9,586 nt of DNA from GCA-2717185 sp047517345. GTDB taxonomy: Bacteria > Pseudomonadota > Alphaproteobacteria > UBA8366 > GCA-2717185. A model generated the notes under the pieces. It had not been told where the DNA came from and did not search any database. It worked only from the letters and a program-made list of their open reading frames with translations. Location of the stretch: positions 1 to 9,586 of the forward strand of contig JAKZTB010000246.1 of assembly GCA_047517345.1 (NCBI GenBank), in the 5' to 3' direction. Below are positions 7,554 to 9,586 of the stretch, in pieces (the stretch's first letter is position 1; every line of letters starts with the position of its first letter). The position numbers and the translations under genes are program-made.

Positions 7554-8483
7554 ATGCAGACCGTGCTCTTCACGCATAAGGCGTGTCTCGATCACAATCC
7601 GGGTCAATCGCACCCCGAGTCGCCCGCGCGTTTGGAATCGGTACTGGCAGCACTAGGCGATAGCGCATTCGACGCACTCGATCGGCGGCAAGCGCCGCAA
7701 GCCACCGTCGACCAAATTGCCCGCGTGCACCCGCGCGACTATGCGATGCAGATCCTCGCCGCCATGCCGGAAACCGGCGCGGTCCGTCTCGATGCCGACA
7801 CGATCGTATCGCCTGGTTCAGGCGAAGCAGCGTTGCGCGCGGCGGGCGCAATATGCGCCGCGGTAGACGCCGTTGCCGGCGGCGAGGCGCGCAACGCGTT
7901 CTGCGCGGTGCGCCCGCCCGGCCACCACGCGGAACCGACGATCCCGATGGGTTTCTGCGTTTTCAACAGCGTCGCGGTCGGCGGCGCTCACGCCCGAGAA
8001 GCGCATGGACTTGAACGCATCGCCGTCGTCGATTTCGATGTTCATCATGGCAACGGAACGCAGGCGATGTTCCAGAACGATCCGAATTCGTTTTTCGGCT
8101 CGACCCATCAATCACCGCTTTACCCCGGCACGGGCGCGGCGCACGAGCGCGGCTGCGCCGGCAATATCGTCAATGTTCCATTGGCGCCGCATTCGGGATC
8201 GGATGCCTTTCGAGAGGCTTTAAGCGAAACAATTCTTCCAGCTCTGCACGGATTTGGGCCGGACATGATGTTCATCTCCGCCGGGTTCGACGCGCATGCG
8301 GACGATCCGCTGGCATCATTGAATTTTTCCGATGACGACTATTCGTGGGCGACCGAACGAATAAGGGAAGCGGCCGAAAAGCTTTGCGCCGGACGGCTCG
8401 TGTCGACTCTTGAAGGAGGTTACGATTTAGCGGCGCTGGGACGCTGTGCGGCACGGCACGTACAAGCCCTGATGGCGGCGTAG
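7554..8483 (+). CDS. Histone-deacetylase-superfamily deacetylase (AcuC / acetylpolyamine amidohydrolase-like)
   Basis: A 309-aa zinc-dependent amidohydrolase of the arginase/deacetylase fold, close to full length for bacterial members. It would remove acetyl or related acyl groups from lysine side chains, polyamines or small amides in the cytoplasm. All catalytic landmarks are present: an N-terminal HPESPARL segment (20-27), the active-site His pair H124/H125 in RPPGHHA, zinc ligands D162 and H164 in DFDVHHGNGT, the third ligand D246 in SAGFDAHADDP, and the transition-state Tyr Y290 in LEGGYD. The substrate-loop motif GFCVFNSVAVG (133-143) is also typical. There is no signal peptide or extra domain. 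It is transcribed away from the efflux operon and converges, with one base between stops, on the coiled-coil gene. Sequence alone does not separate protein deacetylase from polyamine deacetylase. Confidence 0.95.
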   Translation: MQTVLFTHKACLDHNPGQSHPESPARLESVLAALGDSAFDALDRRQAPQATVDQIARVHPRDYAMQILAAMPETGAVRLDADTIVSPGSGEAALRAAGAICAAVDAVAGGEARNAFCAVRPPGHHAEPTIPMGFCVFNSVAVGGAHAREAHGLERIAVVDFDVHHGNGTQAMFQNDPNSFFGSTHQSPLYPGTGAAHERGCAGNIVNVPLAPHSGSDAFREALSETILPALHGFGPDMMFISAGFDAHADDPLASLNFSDDDYSWATERIREAAEKLCAGRLVSTLEGGYDLAALGRCAARHVQALMAA

Positions 8484-8484
8484 C

Positions 8485-9009
8485 CTAATCTTCTTCCGCC
8501 CGCTTGGCGGGGCGCCCAATCTTATCTAGAGCGCACTCGATTTTTCCCCAGGAATCTCGGACCTTGCGATCGTTTTCGATACTACTATCCTCATGCGAAT
8601 AAGCTCGAAGACTACACGCAATTTCTCGTATCGCGCGGTTGATTTCGATCCGCTTCGGCCGACTTTCGTCTGTGCGAAACAGAATTTGTCGAATTAGATC
8701 AATCGCCACCGACGACGACTCGACGGAATGCACAATTGTGAAGACAGAGCTGATCTGTGCGAACCGTTGAATGGCCAAGCGTTGCAAATCGTAAAGCTCC
8801 GCGATGCCAAATTGATCCTGGTGCGCTTCCTTCTCCGCCATCAGGGCGCGAAGTTCTTCAGAACAACCGTTCAGATGTTTCAATTTCTCGTTGTACAACG
8901 CTTCGCAACCCATAATTTCCTGCTCAGCGCGCTTTGCCTCTTCGTAGGTAATATCGAGCTCGGCCTTCGCCTCTTCAATCAAATGATGGCGCCGTACTGC
9001 GAATTCCAT
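8485..9009 (-). CDS. Small coiled-coil protein of unknown function, partner of a response regulator
   Basis: A 174-aa protein that I do not recognise. Residues ~8-66 are almost continuous charged helix (rich in Glu, Lys, Ala and Leu), which suggests a coiled coil. A mixed helical region with hydrophobic stretches follows (FGIAELYDLQRLAIQRF, then SSVAIDLIRQILF), and the tail is Lys/Arg/Glu-rich. It has four Cys (35, 49, 132, 159) with no zinc-finger spacing. There is no signal peptide or membrane segment. The start is well supported: GAGG (9021-9018) lies 8 bases before the ATG. The gene begins 23 bases after the stop of the CheY-like gene, so they are probably co-transcribed, and an effector or scaffold of that regulator is a reasonable guess. 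One 60-base line in the gene (8581-8640) is about 47% GC, lower than the deacetylase next door, which hints at weaker codon adaptation. Confidence 0.8.
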   Translation of the reverse strand: MEFAVRRHHLIEEAKAELDITYEEAKRAEQEIMGCEALYNEKLKHLNGCSEELRALMAEKEAHQDQFGIAELYDLQRLAIQRFAQISSVFTIVHSVESSSVAIDLIRQILFRTDESRPKRIEINRAIREIACSLRAYSHEDSSIENDRKVRDSWGKIECALDKIGRPAKRAEED

Positions 9010-9017
9010 CGTTCGAA

Positions 9018-9021
9018 CCTC
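9018..9021 (-). promoter_or_regulatory. Shine-Dalgarno of the coiled-coil gene
   Basis: GAGG on the minus strand ends 8 bases before the ATG at 9009. It falls in the 23-base gap after the response-regulator stop, so this gene has its own ribosome entry and need not depend on coupling. Confidence 0.5.
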
Positions 9022-9032
9022 GCCGCTTGCGC

Positions 9033-9398
9033 CTAAAGTATGCCGGCTTGAGCAAATTTGGATTGCACGATTTCACGGTCGAATGGCTTCATGATATATT
9101 CGTTCGCTCCGGCGGAGATGGCTTCTTGAATGGAATCGATGTCGTTTTCCGTGGTACAGAACACAACAATAGGCCGCTCACCGTCCTCGCTTATTCGCAG
9201 TTCCCGTAGGAATTCGATGCCGTTCATCACCGGCATATTCCAATCGAGCAAGATGGCATCCGGCATCGTCGCGCTGCAATAATCGAGCGCAACCCGGCCG
9301 TCTTCCGCTTCGTCGACCGAAAAATCCAATTCTTCCAATATTTTTCGTGCAACGCTCCGGACGACCTTCGAATCGTCGACGACCAAACAGGATTTCAT
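9033..9398 (-). CDS. Single-domain CheY-like response regulator
   Basis: A 121-aa receiver domain with no output domain. I start it at the ATG at 9398, giving MKSCLVVDDS. AGAGG lies 8 bases upstream, and the longer in-frame ORF to 9446 only adds a non-homologous 16-residue extension. The acidic pocket D8/D9, phospho-acceptor D52 (LLDWNMPVMNG), switch residue T82 (CTTEN) and K104 (MKPFD) are all present, so it should accept phosphate from a histidine kinase and act by protein contact. The Tyr/Phe switch position (CheY Y106) corresponds to P105/F106. The KPFDREIVQSKF ending resembles CheY paralogues of alphaproteobacteria. No kinase or chemotaxis gene is in the window. The coiled-coil protein just downstream is the nearest candidate partner. 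Confidence 0.93.
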   Translation of the reverse strand: MKSCLVVDDSKVVRSVARKILEELDFSVDEAEDGRVALDYCSATMPDAILLDWNMPVMNGIEFLRELRISEDGERPIVVFCTTENDIDSIQEAISAGANEYIMKPFDREIVQSKFAQAGIL

Positions 9399-9406
9399 TG
9401 CCAATA

Positions 9407-9411
9407 CCTCT
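9407..9411 (-). promoter_or_regulatory. Shine-Dalgarno deciding the response-regulator start
   Basis: AGAGG on the minus strand ends 8 bases before the ATG at 9398. It matches the start that gives the canonical receiver-domain N-terminus and argues against the upstream in-frame ATG at 9446. Confidence 0.6.
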
Positions 9412-9507
9412 AATTCGAAAGGCCTCGCCAGAAAACGTCGGATCAAAGGTAAGCGTTCGTTCAGGCCGTGGAATCAGCGCGGGCGTTTCCATTCGCCCCG
9501 GCCGATT

Positions 9508-9586
9508 TTAGCGATTGAGGGTGCGTTTCCAATCCCGTCGCAGGGGCCGGAGCCAGACATCCTTTTTAGGCTTGTCGGACTGCCTG
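9508..9586 (-). CDS. Possible 3' end of a further gene running off the window
   Basis: On the minus strand a frame is open from the window edge to a TAA at 9508-9510, giving 25 residues that are strongly basic and contain two Trp (KKDVWLRPLRRDWKRTLNR end). One other frame on this strand is also open for part of this stretch, so the support is only the end position, upstream of the response-regulator gene on the same strand, and the gene-tail composition. I cannot identify it. Confidence 0.2.
   Translation of the reverse strand, partial: RQSDKPKKDVWLRPLRRDWKRTLNR

Noticed and set aside
8496..8510. Hairpin CCGCC-CGCTT-GGCGG just after the deacetylase stop
   Set aside because: Only a 5-bp stem with no T tract on either strand, and it lies inside the 3' coding end of the coiled-coil gene. 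Not enough to call a terminator.
1..9586. Mobile elements, CRISPR arrays, tRNA or rRNA genes, toxin-antitoxin or phage-defence genes
   Set aside because: No transposase or integrase motifs, no regularly spaced repeats and no RNA-gene signatures were seen. All large open frames are accounted for by ordinary chromosomal families.

Overview
The window reads as chromosomal DNA of a fairly GC-rich alphaproteobacterium. This is an inference from protein style: a DUF5939-type class III cyclase, a DauA-like flavoenzyme and a CheY variant ending in the KPFDREIVQSKF tail that I associate with alphaproteobacteria. I see no rRNA, tRNA, CRISPR array or insertion sequence. Coding density is high.

Layout: (1) On the + strand, about 192-1733, an adenylate cyclase gene with a zinc ribbon and an intact catalytic domain. 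Its 5' end looks damaged or truncated. (2) On the - strand, 7249 down to 1744, a tight three-gene operon: a periplasmic adaptor (MFP), an inner-membrane RND transporter, then a DauA-like FAD amine/amino-acid oxidoreductase whose ATG overlaps the transporter stop in an ATGA. No outer-membrane channel gene or regulator is present. (3) A 304-base AT-rich divergent region, 7250-7553. It carries a good sigma70-like promoter for the efflux operon and the leader of (4) a + strand histone-deacetylase-superfamily deacetylase, 7554-8483. (5) On the - strand, 9398 down to 8485, a two-gene unit: a single-domain CheY-like response regulator and a small coiled-coil protein I cannot name. The last ~80 bases may hold the 3' tail of one more - strand gene.

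Working together: the adaptor and RND pump would form the inner part of a tripartite efflux system and borrow an outer-membrane channel encoded elsewhere. Coupling to a flavin amino-acid oxidoreductase suggests that the pump substrate and the enzyme substrate or product are related, perhaps a D-amino acid or amine, but this is inference. The response regulator and coiled-coil protein look like a small phospho-signalling module. The cyclase would make cAMP if it is expressed.

I did not find a clearly new system. The best candidates for follow-up are the pump-oxidoreductase coupling, the substituted active-site positions in the oxidoreductase, the regulator/coiled-coil pair and the broken-looking cyclase 5' end.
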